From a bacterium (GTDB lineage Bacteria; Bacteroidota; Bacteroidia; Flavobacteriales; Schleiferiaceae), in NCBI GenBank assembly GCA_016125155.1, contig WGMI01000010.1, forward strand, positions 1 through 64,000: a DNA stretch of 64,000 nt, read 5' to 3'. Both the position numbers and the translations under genes were made by a program. The notes below the pieces were generated by a model. That model had not been told where the DNA came from, did not search any database, and worked only from the letters and a program-made list of their open reading frames with translations. Positions 7,324 to 15,975 of this stretch are shown piece after piece; the first letter of the stretch is position 1, and each line of letters starts with the position of its first letter.

Positions 7324-8553
7324 TCAAAGATTGGAAAGGTATTCGGCATAGCGACGCGCGAGCACATCGCGGTCGAAGTGATTTTTGGCATAGGCAAATC
7401 CATTGGCCCCATCCTGGATTCTGCGCTCGGGATGATCCCGATAATAGAGAATGCCATCGGCGATCGAACGGGGATTTTCCGGCTCGACAAACAGACCGCA
7501 TTGGGCCGTTTCGACCAATTCGCGGCTCACCCCGTCTATGGCGAGCAAAATAGGCCGCTGGCACGACATATAGTCGAAGGTTTTGTTGGAATAAATCGTC
7601 TTAAACGTATCGACCTTCTTCAACACCGAGGCACCCAAATCGGAGGCCAAAATGTACTTGAACACTTCTTTTTTGGGCACCGGATCGCGGAACAGGACGT
7701 TGTCCAACCCCCGCTTTCGGGCTTCTTCCACCAAGCGCTTTTTCTCCATTCCATCTCCAATCAGTTGGATCAGAATGGGTTCCCCCCTGAGTAATTCGGC
7801 CGTATCGAGCAATTGATCGAGGTGATTGGCCACCCCATGGGCGCCGACATAGGTGACCACAAACAGATTTTCCTGCCCCAGTTCCTTTTTAAAGGCTGCC
7901 GCGTCGAAGGTGTTGAGCAATTCGTCGCTGAGCGAAAAGTCGGCGGCATTGGGGATAAACACAATTTTCTCCGACGGCACCCCCTTTTTCTCGATCAACG
8001 TAGTGCGGAAGGCCGGGGTGAGCACGTTGATCAATTTGGCCTTGCGGTAGATGAAATGCTCGAAGGCATAGGCCATTTTGATGATGAACTTGTTGGTCAC
8101 CACCCCCGTATCGATGGCCGACTCCGGCCACAAATCGCGGATTTCGAATACAAAGGGGGTTCGTTTAAACCACGAGAGCAAAACCCCCGTAATTCCGACG
8201 AATAAAGGCGGAGAAGTAACCAGAATGACGTCGTAGGAACCCTTCACCTTGGTGAGTCCTGCCCACAAACTCGAAAAGACAAAGCTGAAATACCCCCACA
8301 AACGCCCGATAAAACTCTTGTTGTACTGCTCGGAAACATGGCAGCGCCACACTTCGACCGGACCCTGCATTTTGCGCTTGAAGTGGATGCCTTTGTATTC
8401 GGGATATTTTTCGTGCCCATTGTAGTGCATCATTCCGGCCAAGACCGTAACCGTGTGGCCCTGAGAAGACCACACCTTGGTCATCTCGTTAAAGCGCGAG
8501 GCCCCGGGGTCGTTGTCTTCGAGAAAATACTGATGTAGAACGAGGATTCTCAT
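7324..8553 (-). CDS. Glycosyltransferase family 4 (WbuB-like)
   Basis: This 409-residue GT-B enzyme begins MRILVLHQYFLEDNDPGASR, the typical start of the WbuB-like GT4 group. The frame is open further upstream, but ATG 8553 forms a 4-bp ATGA overlap with the stop of the preceding gene and starts at the conserved first strand. In this family it would add the second sugar to the lipid-linked primer made by the adjacent PglC-like enzyme. Acceptor and donor are not deducible. Confidence 0.88.
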   Translation of the reverse strand: MRILVLHQYFLEDNDPGASRFNEMTKVWSSQGHTVTVLAGMMHYNGHEKYPEYKGIHFKRKMQGPVEVWRCHVSEQYNKSFIGRLWGYFSFVFSSLWAGLTKVKGSYDVILVTSPPLFVGITGVLLSWFKRTPFVFEIRDLWPESAIDTGVVTNKFIIKMAYAFEHFIYRKAKLINVLTPAFRTTLIEKKGVPSEKIVFIPNAADFSLSDELLNTFDAAAFKKELGQENLFVVTYVGAHGVANHLDQLLDTAELLRGEPILIQLIGDGMEKKRLVEEARKRGLDNVLFRDPVPKKEVFKYILASDLGASVLKKVDTFKTIYSNKTFDYMSCQRPILLAIDGVSRELVETAQCGLFVEPENPRSIADGILYYRDHPERRIQDGANGFAYAKNHFDRDVLARRYAEYLSNL

Positions 8554-10448
8554 GGGTTCGTGAATTCGAGGGTGGTTCGGATCAGGCGACCGCGGCAGGC
8601 AAAAGACCATTGGGGAACAGACTCTTTGATCCCGTAGCGACGGGAAAACCAACCGTGTTCGTCTCGGCGTTCCAAGAACTGCCCATCGGCGTCTGTGGCG
8701 CGAATGTGGATAGAGTCAATCTTGCCTGGATGCGGGTGCCAACGCTGAACGAGCAAGCGGTCTTGGGTCCCCTCGATGTGGTCGGTAATTTCCCAATGGG
8801 GTCGATTGCGCTTTTTGCGCACACTGCGATGCTGCACAAGGGTTTGTCCCGTGCCTTTAAAGCCCCGCAGCGTCATATCGAGGACCCATTCGTCTTCTTC
8901 CAAACGCCATGGACGGGCCGAAGCCTGGCTCCAATAAAACCAAACAAATCGTGGACCCTTGAGCATCTGATCGGCCCCGTCAATCATGAGGGCATTGTGG
9001 CTTTCGGTACCCGCGAAATACCGGATTTCGGCTTCTGAAGTATTGTATTTGTAGCTGCCCGCGTCGCGCATCCAGTTTTCGTCCATGTACCAAAGATCGA
9101 GGTGGAGGTTGTCGGCCTGAGAGGGACGGTCTTTGTGGGCCCCGCATCGGACAAACGCATACGTCTCGGGTTCGCGCAATCCGTAAAATCCCCCGATGGG
9201 AAAGGCGGTGGCCATGGGTCTTTCCGGAGGGCGAGAAAAGGCTGTAATCGGCTCAATGCCAAACCAATGCGACTCTTCTTGCCAAGGACCAGCGCCCCAG
9301 GGGTTGGCCACCCCCAAGGCGTGGCTCAAACAGCCCAATTGGGGTCGAAAATCGGAATAGTCGGAATCGCTGAATTGGAAGAAGAGGGCCCCGTCATTGG
9401 CTCCGTAGTTGGGCAACCATCCGGTCGAAGGTTCGAGGGCCGAAACCAAAAAGTCGAGAGCCGCACGAGACCTACGGTGAAACGCATCCGAAAATGTCAG
9501 CCCGAACGCCCGCCCTACCGACAAGCACAGGCTGAGTACCTGAACCACTACGCGCTGGTAGTTGGTGCTGAACTGCAGATGGGTGCCGTCTTCGTAGATC
9601 TGGTAGGCCACTTCTTCTTCGAGCCACCGCTTCCCGTCCGCTGCCCAGGTGCGGGTTTCCGGAATAAACGGAAACAACACCCCGCTCAGGGCCAAAAAGG
9701 CGGTTTCGGTAATGGCGTGGTTGTTGCGCACCGCGATGCGCGAAAAATCGATGTGGTCGTAGACATGCTTCAAACTCCAATAAAACACGTTCTGGTAGCG
9801 CGCCCAGCGCTCATCGGTAAACGCCTCGGAATGCGCATAAAACGACAATCCAAACAACCAATTGAAACAGCGCAGCGAAATCTCCTGGCTGCACCGCCAA
9901 TTGGGACCTTGGTTGATGGGGTTGGAGGCAATCCATGAATCGAGTTCGGAGAAAAACCACTCCGCGCTGTCGGTTCCATTGTGGTGGTCGTCCCGGAGCA
10001 CGGTATGGAGGTACGAAAACCGGCTCTTTTCCCAGACAAACTTGATGTCCCCCATGGAGGGGTCGAGGTCGGGAATCCGCGACCAGTGCTTGCTCAGATC
10101 GTAGCGCTTGCCCGTTTCGGGATGCGTAATCCAGTCGAAATGCGGCCCGAGGTCAAACTCGGTGGCGCTAAAAAAGGGAACAAGGCCCGAACGAATGCGG
10201 TCGGCCCGGCGCTTCAAATCGGGATTGGGCTGGGGCTTGAGCCCAAACGAGCCCCTGGGGGGCAGGACAAAGCGCACAGACTGTACCCAGGTGGAACGAG
10301 CGATGAAAAAACGGGTCTCGGGGCGGACAGGGAAGCGCTTTTCGAGCACGCCCAAGCGGGTCTCGAGCATGAGCCGCAGCCGATACAGCATATAGCGGGG
10401 ACCCATGTTCCGCGCCATATCCCACACCAAAGCAGCCTTCCACCCCAT
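8550..10448 (-). CDS. Heparinase II/III-family protein
   Basis: This 632-residue protein has an N-terminal alpha/alpha-toroid and a C-terminal heparinase II/III-like beta-sandwich (SQADNLHLDLWYMDEN...DAGSYKYNTSE...ESHNALMIDG, roughly residues 410-480). Family members are polysaccharide lyases acting on uronic-acid polymers (heparin, heparan sulfate, alginate), and versions without signal peptides occur in bacterial capsule loci. No signal peptide is visible, so it may act in the cytoplasm or have a non-degradative role such as epimerisation or chain handling. It lies between a GT4 and the 2-epimerase gene. The family call is firm; the activity is open. Confidence 0.82.
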   Translation of the reverse strand: MGWKAALVWDMARNMGPRYMLYRLRLMLETRLGVLEKRFPVRPETRFFIARSTWVQSVRFVLPPRGSFGLKPQPNPDLKRRADRIRSGLVPFFSATEFDLGPHFDWITHPETGKRYDLSKHWSRIPDLDPSMGDIKFVWEKSRFSYLHTVLRDDHHNGTDSAEWFFSELDSWIASNPINQGPNWRCSQEISLRCFNWLFGLSFYAHSEAFTDERWARYQNVFYWSLKHVYDHIDFSRIAVRNNHAITETAFLALSGVLFPFIPETRTWAADGKRWLEEEVAYQIYEDGTHLQFSTNYQRVVVQVLSLCLSVGRAFGLTFSDAFHRRSRAALDFLVSALEPSTGWLPNYGANDGALFFQFSDSDYSDFRPQLGCLSHALGVANPWGAGPWQEESHWFGIEPITAFSRPPERPMATAFPIGGFYGLREPETYAFVRCGAHKDRPSQADNLHLDLWYMDENWMRDAGSYKYNTSEAEIRYFAGTESHNALMIDGADQMLKGPRFVWFYWSQASARPWRLEEDEWVLDMTLRGFKGTGQTLVQHRSVRKKRNRPHWEITDHIEGTQDRLLVQRWHPHPGKIDSIHIRATDADGQFLERRDEHGWFSRRYGIKESVPQWSFACRGRLIRTTLEFTNP

Positions 10449-10451
10449 GGT

Positions 10452-11543
10452 TCAGCGGAGACTGAGCAAGTGGTTCACAATGCGCTCAGCGGTCTTTCCA
10501 TCCCAGAGTTCGGGAATGCCCCCTTTTTTCCACTCCCCGGCAAACAGCCGGTTCATGGCGGGTTCGAGCGCCTTGGGATCGGTTCCCAACAATTCGTTGG
10601 TCCCGATGGTGACCGTTTCGGGGCGCTCGGTCGAGTCGCGCAAGGTCATACAGGGAATGCCCATCACCGTGGTTTCTTCGGTAATGCCCCCGCTGTCGGT
10701 TATCACTACTTTGGCCTTGGAAACCAAATAGTTAAACTCCATGTACGACAAGGGCTCGACCAGGTGGAGATGGGAGGGCATAGACCCGAGATCTTGAAGG
10801 TTCTTGGCGGTCCTTGGGTGCACGGGAAACACCAACGGCAAACCGCGGGTAACCCGGACAATTTCGTTGAGCAAATCCTTGAGTTTGCGCTCCCCATCGA
10901 CGTTGGCGGGGCGATGCAGGGTCATCACGGCATATCCGCCTTCCTCCAAACCGGCCTGTGTCCAAATCGGAGGGGCCACAAACCGCGACTTGCTCCACAA
11001 CAAGGTGTCGATCATGGTGTTGCCCACAAAACGAATGCGTTCTGCGGCAATACCGGCCTGGGCCAAATTGGCGTTGGCGACACTGGACGTTGTGTAGAAA
11101 TAGTTGGTAATGCTGTCGGTCACCAGCCGGTTGATCTCTTCGGGCATGGTCCAGTCGCCCGAGCGAATCCCTGCCTCTACGTGGGCCACCTCCACATGGG
11201 CTTTTTGGGCCACAATGGCACAGGCCATGGTCGAGGTTACATCGCCCACGACCAGACACATCCGGGGCTTGCCGTGCTGTTCGAGCAGACTTTCGTAGCC
11301 CAGCATAATCTTGCCCGTTTGTTCGGCCTGACTGCCTCCCCCTGCCCCGAGGTTGTGGTGGGGTTCGGGAATTTCCAGTTCCTCGAAAAAGCGCTCGCTC
11401 ATATTGCGGTCGTAGTGTTGACCCGTGTGGATGAGCCGGAAGTCGATGGGGTCTCCGGCCGATTTGCGCCTTTGGATTTCGCGAATCAGGGGGGCGATTT
11501 TCATGAAGTTGGGGCGGGCTCCCGCAATCAAATCGATCAACAT
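10452..11543 (-). CDS. Non-hydrolysing UDP-N-acetylglucosamine 2-epimerase family (WecB/WbpI-like)
   Basis: The 363-residue protein carries the family signatures GDVTSTMACA, HVEAGIRSGD, FVGNTMIDTL and VITDSGGITEE. WecB converts UDP-GlcNAc to UDP-ManNAc, while its homologue WbpI acts on UDP-GlcNAc(3NAc)A. Because this operon also has WbpA-, WbpB- and WbpD-like genes, a WbpI role making a mannuronic-type sugar is plausible, but sequence alone does not separate the two. It is 4 bp from the heparinase gene. Confidence 0.88.
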   Translation of the reverse strand: MLIDLIAGARPNFMKIAPLIREIQRRKSAGDPIDFRLIHTGQHYDRNMSERFFEELEIPEPHHNLGAGGGSQAEQTGKIMLGYESLLEQHGKPRMCLVVGDVTSTMACAIVAQKAHVEVAHVEAGIRSGDWTMPEEINRLVTDSITNYFYTTSSVANANLAQAGIAAERIRFVGNTMIDTLLWSKSRFVAPPIWTQAGLEEGGYAVMTLHRPANVDGERKLKDLLNEIVRVTRGLPLVFPVHPRTAKNLQDLGSMPSHLHLVEPLSYMEFNYLVSKAKVVITDSGGITEETTVMGIPCMTLRDSTERPETVTIGTNELLGTDPKALEPAMNRLFAGEWKKGGIPELWDGKTAERIVNHLLSLR

Positions 11544-11554
11544 GGGCAGTGGCT

Positions 11555-12598
11555 TTAAGGGGTCGTTAGGCTTTCGAGTTGGTCAAAAATGCGGCGGTGC
11601 ACTGCTTCAGAGTCGAATTCAGCGGCTTTGGCCAAAGCGAGCGGACGGCAGCGTTCAAGGGTGGGGGTATCGAGGGTACGCACCCGCTCAAACAGGGCCT
11701 GTTCGTCTCCCGGTTCGAGGAGCCAACCGCTGCGGTCGTGGTCGACAATTTCGGGCACGTGTTTCCAGCGGGTACTGATGCAGGGAACCCCATGGGCATA
11801 GGCTTCGAGAATAATCCCTGGGTAGCCCTCGCCTTCGTAGCGCGTGGGGAGCATCAACACATCGATGCCCGCCAAAACCTGTTGCACCCCTACAGCATCG
11901 AGGGGCCCGCGGTAGCGCGCATCGCTTTCGATCCACCGCATACCGTCTTCGGCGATCGGTCCATAAACTTCGAGTTGAAACTCGGAACCGAGCCGATCGA
12001 AGACGCGTATCAGTTCGGGCAGGCCTTTGCTTTCTCGAATCTGCCCGATGTAGGCAAAGCGGCGCGCATAGGGACGAGACAGATCGGGGTGGAGCACGGG
12101 CATGTTCCGCACATTCGGAAACCACCCGACCCGGGGATTGAAGGCGCGCACCTGCTCTACCAAGGCCTTGCTTTCTACGTAGACCAAGGGGACCGAGCGC
12201 AAAGCTTTGAACAGCAAACCCGGTGCCTTAGAAGCGCGAATCGAGTCCAACAAATGGGCTCCAAACGCCCTTAAGACCAGCTTTTTTCCCCTTAGGCCGG
12301 CATACAGCCACAAGAGCGGAAACAACACCTGAATGCCCCCTTGGGATGCATTGACCACCCACACCCGATGCCGTTTGGCGGGACCTTCCAATTCCGAAAG
12401 CACGTGTTGAAGGTTTTTGATTTTGCCCCCCAAACCCCCTCGATCATACGGATTGGCCACCACCAGACTGTAATCGCGGTTTTGCTTGCGCGCATCGTCC
12501 ACCATCACCTCAAACAAACGCGTGGCCCCGCCCAGGGTGAGCGGGCGGTCGTTGAACGGCAGGGGGCCTATCAGGGCAAATCCGCGGTTGGGGGCCAT
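11555..12598 (-). CDS. Glycosyltransferase family 4
   Basis: This 347-residue GT-B protein has the C-terminal GT4 nucleotide-sugar motif GEGYPGIILEAYAHGVP (an EX7E-type signature) near residue 270, preceded by FAYIGQIRESKGL. It transfers a sugar from a nucleotide donor onto the growing repeat unit at the cytoplasmic face of the membrane; donor and linkage cannot be predicted. The gene is spaced 11 bp before the epimerase gene in the same operon. Confidence 0.88.
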   Translation of the reverse strand: MAPNRGFALIGPLPFNDRPLTLGGATRLFEVMVDDARKQNRDYSLVVANPYDRGGLGGKIKNLQHVLSELEGPAKRHRVWVVNASQGGIQVLFPLLWLYAGLRGKKLVLRAFGAHLLDSIRASKAPGLLFKALRSVPLVYVESKALVEQVRAFNPRVGWFPNVRNMPVLHPDLSRPYARRFAYIGQIRESKGLPELIRVFDRLGSEFQLEVYGPIAEDGMRWIESDARYRGPLDAVGVQQVLAGIDVLMLPTRYEGEGYPGIILEAYAHGVPCISTRWKHVPEIVDHDRSGWLLEPGDEQALFERVRTLDTPTLERCRPLALAKAAEFDSEAVHRRIFDQLESLTTP

Positions 12599-12607
12599 GG
12601 CGAGGGA

Positions 12608-13483
12608 TTATTTTCCTTTGGACTTTTCTGACTTTTCTGACTTTTCTGAAGACGTCGACTTGCCTTTGGACTCTTTGCGCTCGTCGATTTCGGCTTGGCG
12701 CTGCTGATTGCGCTGCTCGAGCTTCTCGGGCTGCAGCCCTTTGTCGATGCCGTTCTTTTTGTAGCCCTTGCCTTCGCCGAGGGGAGGGGTATCGAAATCG
12801 GGCATCAATTTTTGGTCGCCTTGCACGATGTTGCGGAACTCCATCACGCTGTTGCCAGGATACTTGCCGCTTCGGTAGATGCCACACTTAAAATAAGTGG
12901 CCTTGTTGTCCTGATAAAGGGTCGGGATGTTGTCGAGCTCTACTTTTTGACCGTTGATGACGCATTTGAACTTGCCTTTTTTGGGATCGGACGACCAGGT
13001 GATCCAGATCTCTACTTTGTTCCAGTCTTTTTTGAGCGGTACGTTCTGAACGCGCTTGAGTTCGCCGTTGTTGAGCGGGCGCAGCAAAACCGAAATCTGA
13101 TCTTTCCAGAGGTTAATGGCCACCGGACTGCGGTGCCCCCAGCCTTTTTCGATGTTTTCTCGGCCAACGGCAGAATTCAAATGCCAGTCCGCGATGGAAA
13201 AGAACTCATTCTCCAAATAGGTGAATTCGGTCGGCTTAAACTCAAAGGCGTAATAACTCGCCTTGACGGTATCGCATTTGATCTGCGAACAATTGCCGTT
13301 GTACGCATAGTCGTCGGGGCGCACCTCGAATCGGATTACTTCTCCGTTTTGCTGGAGGGCATGGGGCGCACTAACACATACCCGGGGCACCTTGAGCACA
13401 GGAAGAGAAGCGGGCTGTTTTTGGGCGACAACCCCCGTGCTTCCCAAGAGGATGCAGCCGAAAATAACGATCGAATGGTTCAT
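12608..13483 (-). CDS. Secreted polysaccharide-lyase-like protein with a charged repeat tail
   Basis: The protein has 291 residues. A Sec signal peptide (MNHSIVIFGCILLGSTGVVA, cut before Q) is followed by a beta-sandwich domain of about 210 residues that resembles the Polysacc_lyase (heparin lyase I-like) fold, with FEVRPDDYAYNGNCSQ, a central WGHRSPVAINLW and late FKCGIYRSGKYPG strands. The tail is Glu/Lys/Ser rich and ends in a SEK repeat. As the only periplasmic or secreted enzyme-like product of the operon it could trim the polymer during export. ATG 13483 is chosen for the signal peptide and lies 1 bp from the upstream stop. The lyase assignment is by pattern only. Confidence 0.6.
   Translation of the reverse strand: MNHSIVIFGCILLGSTGVVAQKQPASLPVLKVPRVCVSAPHALQQNGEVIRFEVRPDDYAYNGNCSQIKCDTVKASYYAFEFKPTEFTYLENEFFSIADWHLNSAVGRENIEKGWGHRSPVAINLWKDQISVLLRPLNNGELKRVQNVPLKKDWNKVEIWITWSSDPKKGKFKCVINGQKVELDNIPTLYQDNKATYFKCGIYRSGKYPGNSVMEFRNIVQGDQKLMPDFDTPPLGEGKGYKKNGIDKGLQPEKLEQRNQQRQAEIDERKESKGKSTSSEKSEKSEKSKGK
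12621..12647 (-). repeat. Three tandem 9-nt repeats in the lyase-like gene
   Basis: GACTTTTCT on the plus strand occurs three times in a row and encodes the Ser-Glu-Lys tail of the minus-strand gene. The unit is a multiple of three, so copy-number change would lengthen or shorten the charged tail without shifting frame. Confidence 0.8.
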
Positions 13484-13484
13484 C

Positions 13485-14612
13485 TCAAGTCTTCTTAAGT
13501 TCCTGAAAAAGTTGAATATAGGACTGAGCACAACTCCGCATACTGTAGCGCTCGGCATAGCGTCGATACAGGGCGTCGGTTCGTTCTGCGCGCTCGTCGG
13601 CACTCAGATTGAGGGCTGAGCGCAGGGCATCGCCATAGGAGGACTCTTCGGCCGTTTCGCTCAAGACTCCGTAAGGGGCAATCATTTCGGGGATGCCGCC
13701 TACAGGGGTTGAAACGGGCAGGGCTTTGCACGCCATGGCCTCGATGATGCTGATGGGCATGCCCTCATACAGCGAGCTCAGGGCGAAAAAATCGGCGCAT
13801 TGCACATAGTCGGTGGCGTTCGATTTGCCGCCCAACCAAACAATTCGATCGCCCAAATGCGGTGCCATTTCGGCCAAAATAGGGGTGCTGACCGGTGCGC
13901 GCTCAGTGCCCAAAATCCACAAGACCCCGTTGTGTCCTTCGGCCAAAATCTGGGCAAAGGCAGACACCAACATCGCCTGATTCTTCTGAGGGGTGATGCG
14001 GCCAATATTGACCCAAATGCGCACTTCGTCTCCGAATTGCGCCTTGAGCCGGGATACCTCGGCTTGTACTGCGGGCATTTGGACGCTCGATCGCGGCTCC
14101 ATGCGCCCGTTGTCTATGCGCCGGACCCTTTTGAGACCGTAGTACTCGAGAAACGAAGCATGGCTGGTCTCCGAAATGGTAACCGGAAAAACCCGGCCTG
14201 TGGAAAATAAAAACCGTCTGAGCCGGAATTCCTTGTCGCCGCTGACCTCTTTGCGCGCATCGTTGTGGATGGTATGGACCACGGGCACCTTGGGCAAGCC
14301 TAAAAATCCCGCCATCGCCAGATAGTTAACCACGCGCAAATGGGTATGGATGTAGTCGGGGCGCTCTTGCCATAAGGTTTTTCGCAACCGAAGAATCACC
14401 TTGGCATCGAAACCGAGCTTTTTGTCGAGAAAAACCAGCCGAATTCGGGGATCGAGATCGGGGAAGTACTTCAGCCCTTCCTCATTGCGCGGAAACAGCG
14501 AAATCACAACGACTTCGTGGCCCTGATGGACCAGTTCGTTGGACAGATCGACCAGGAAGCGTTCTGCTCCACCGTCGATCAGCATGGGGATGAGCTGGAG
14601 AAACTTAGCCAC
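13485..14612 (-). CDS. Glycosyltransferase family 4
   Basis: This 375-residue GT-B enzyme starts with FLQLIPMLIDGGAERFLVDL, the donor-clamping N-terminal loop of GT4 enzymes, and carries YEGMPISIIEAMACKALPVS near residue 270. It is the third GT4 of the operon. It lies 1 bp upstream of the lyase-like gene and 3 bp downstream of a hexapeptide acetyltransferase gene. Donor and acceptor are unknown. Confidence 0.88.
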   Translation of the reverse strand: MAKFLQLIPMLIDGGAERFLVDLSNELVHQGHEVVVISLFPRNEEGLKYFPDLDPRIRLVFLDKKLGFDAKVILRLRKTLWQERPDYIHTHLRVVNYLAMAGFLGLPKVPVVHTIHNDARKEVSGDKEFRLRRFLFSTGRVFPVTISETSHASFLEYYGLKRVRRIDNGRMEPRSSVQMPAVQAEVSRLKAQFGDEVRIWVNIGRITPQKNQAMLVSAFAQILAEGHNGVLWILGTERAPVSTPILAEMAPHLGDRIVWLGGKSNATDYVQCADFFALSSLYEGMPISIIEAMACKALPVSTPVGGIPEMIAPYGVLSETAEESSYGDALRSALNLSADERAERTDALYRRYAERYSMRSCAQSYIQLFQELKKT

Positions 14613-14615
14613 GGC

Positions 14616-15056
14616 TTACCAGAACTCTTTGGGGTCGATGTTTTCGCGGATCACCTTGGCGGGAACGCCCGCGGCTACACAATTGGCCGGAATATCGCCG
14701 ATCACAACGGCTCCGGCCCCGATCACCGAGTTGTCTCCAATGGTCAGGTCGCCCAGAATCGTGACGTTGTGGCTGATCAACACATTGTTTCCGATCCGCG
14801 GAACCCGGGGCTGCTTGCTCCTGCCCCCCACGACCAAATGGATGCCCAAATTGCAGTTTTCGCCCACTTCGACGTGCTTGTGCAAGGCCACCGACAACCC
14901 CTTGTAGGCAAACAAAGTGCCCTTGCCCAACTTGACGTGGGTGCCGATGTAGGAGTTGTAGATGACAAATTCATAAAACTGAACCAAGCGCGGAATGAGC
15001 GGAATTCTGCGCTGGGTGAACCAATAGCCGAAGCGATGGACGTGTGCGAGATTCAT
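14616..15056 (-). CDS. Hexapeptide-repeat acetyltransferase (serine acetyltransferase-like)
   Basis: This short 146-residue protein has left-handed beta-helix repeats through residues ~45-135, including ISHNVTILGDLTIGDNSVIG and the usual closing VAAGVPAKVI. It resembles the CysE C-terminal domain without the helical N-terminal domain, a form common in polysaccharide loci where it O-acetylates sugars. The upstream in-frame extension would overlap the sulfotransferase gene; ATG 15056 gives a 19-bp gap and a compact domain. Confidence 0.82.
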   Translation of the reverse strand: MNLAHVHRFGYWFTQRRIPLIPRLVQFYEFVIYNSYIGTHVKLGKGTLFAYKGLSVALHKHVEVGENCNLGIHLVVGGRSKQPRVPRIGNNVLISHNVTILGDLTIGDNSVIGAGAVVIGDIPANCVAAGVPAKVIRENIDPKEFW

Positions 15057-15075
15057 AGGGTGCGTTCTCTTGAGA

Positions 15076-15975
15076 TTAGGTTGCTGGGTTTTGGTCTTTT
15101 TCGAGCCATTTGAGGGCCGGCTCAAACCCGTGTTGTTCGGCCAGCTTCCGGCTGTCGCGCTCAAAGCGCTTCCGGAGCGCTCGGCGCAATTCAGGGGAGG
15201 CTTCTACTGGCTTGGAAACGCCCTTTTCGGTATTCCATTCGATGAGCTTTTCCTTGAGCTTTCTCCGGTTTTCCGGACTCAAAATCCGACTCGCCAGGGT
15301 GCGCATCCAGGAGGCGCCTTTGCCCGCCGAAAGCAGTTCTTGAACCGAATCGCTGCGCACCTCGCCGGTGATGTTCCGGTCTTCGTATTGGATGGAATTC
15401 GAATCGGGAAGGGCGAGAAAGTCAAAGATTTTCCGCATAAATCCAGCCCTGTCCCTCCGGAGTTGACCGTAGTCGAGAATCAACAGTCTTTCTCTCGGAA
15501 ACACGGCCAAAATCCGTTCGATCTGTTCGGCATACAAACCGTGTTCGATATAGGTAAAGTCGTTGTTGAAGAAGCTAAAATCTTCGATGGCCCTGGGTTC
15601 GTAGTCCAAGGCTTCCTCGATGCTTCGCTTTTCCTTCCGAAGTTTTTGAAAGTAATTGTAGGCCGATACCGCTCGGTCCACCGGATCGCGGAGAACCGCC
15701 ATCAATTGGAGGTCTGGAATCTGTGCCAGCCCTTCGATGGCCTGTCGATAAATCAGGTAGTTGACGTGGGTGTGGAGTCTGTAGCGCTGGCCTGTATAGG
15801 ATTTGAAATAAGGTTCCATGGCGCGTTCGGGATGCACGCGGCGCTCGGGATGGCTGTAGAAGTCGCGGTCTTTGATCTCGGGAATCGAGAAAATGTCCGG
15901 ATGCTGGCTCAACCAATCGTGCAAACTGGTGGTTCCGGCCTTTTGGGCGCCGAGCAAGACGAGATTAGGCTGCAT
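15076..15975 (-). CDS. Sulfotransferase (PAPS-dependent, Sulfotransfer_1-like)
   Basis: This 299-residue protein has the 5'-phosphosulfate loop LLGAQKAGTTSLHDWL at residues ~6-21 and a 3'-phosphate site LRDPVDRAVSAYNYF near residue 116. It would transfer sulfate from PAPS to a hydroxyl or amino group of a sugar. It is the closest of the five sulfotransferases here to the classical bacterial/heparan sulfotransferase pattern. It overlaps the upstream polymerase gene by 11 bp, tying sulfation to assembly of this glycan. Confidence 0.9.
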   Translation of the reverse strand: MQPNLVLLGAQKAGTTSLHDWLSQHPDIFSIPEIKDRDFYSHPERRVHPERAMEPYFKSYTGQRYRLHTHVNYLIYRQAIEGLAQIPDLQLMAVLRDPVDRAVSAYNYFQKLRKEKRSIEEALDYEPRAIEDFSFFNNDFTYIEHGLYAEQIERILAVFPRERLLILDYGQLRRDRAGFMRKIFDFLALPDSNSIQYEDRNITGEVRSDSVQELLSAGKGASWMRTLASRILSPENRRKLKEKLIEWNTEKGVSKPVEASPELRRALRKRFERDSRKLAEQHGFEPALKWLEKDQNPAT

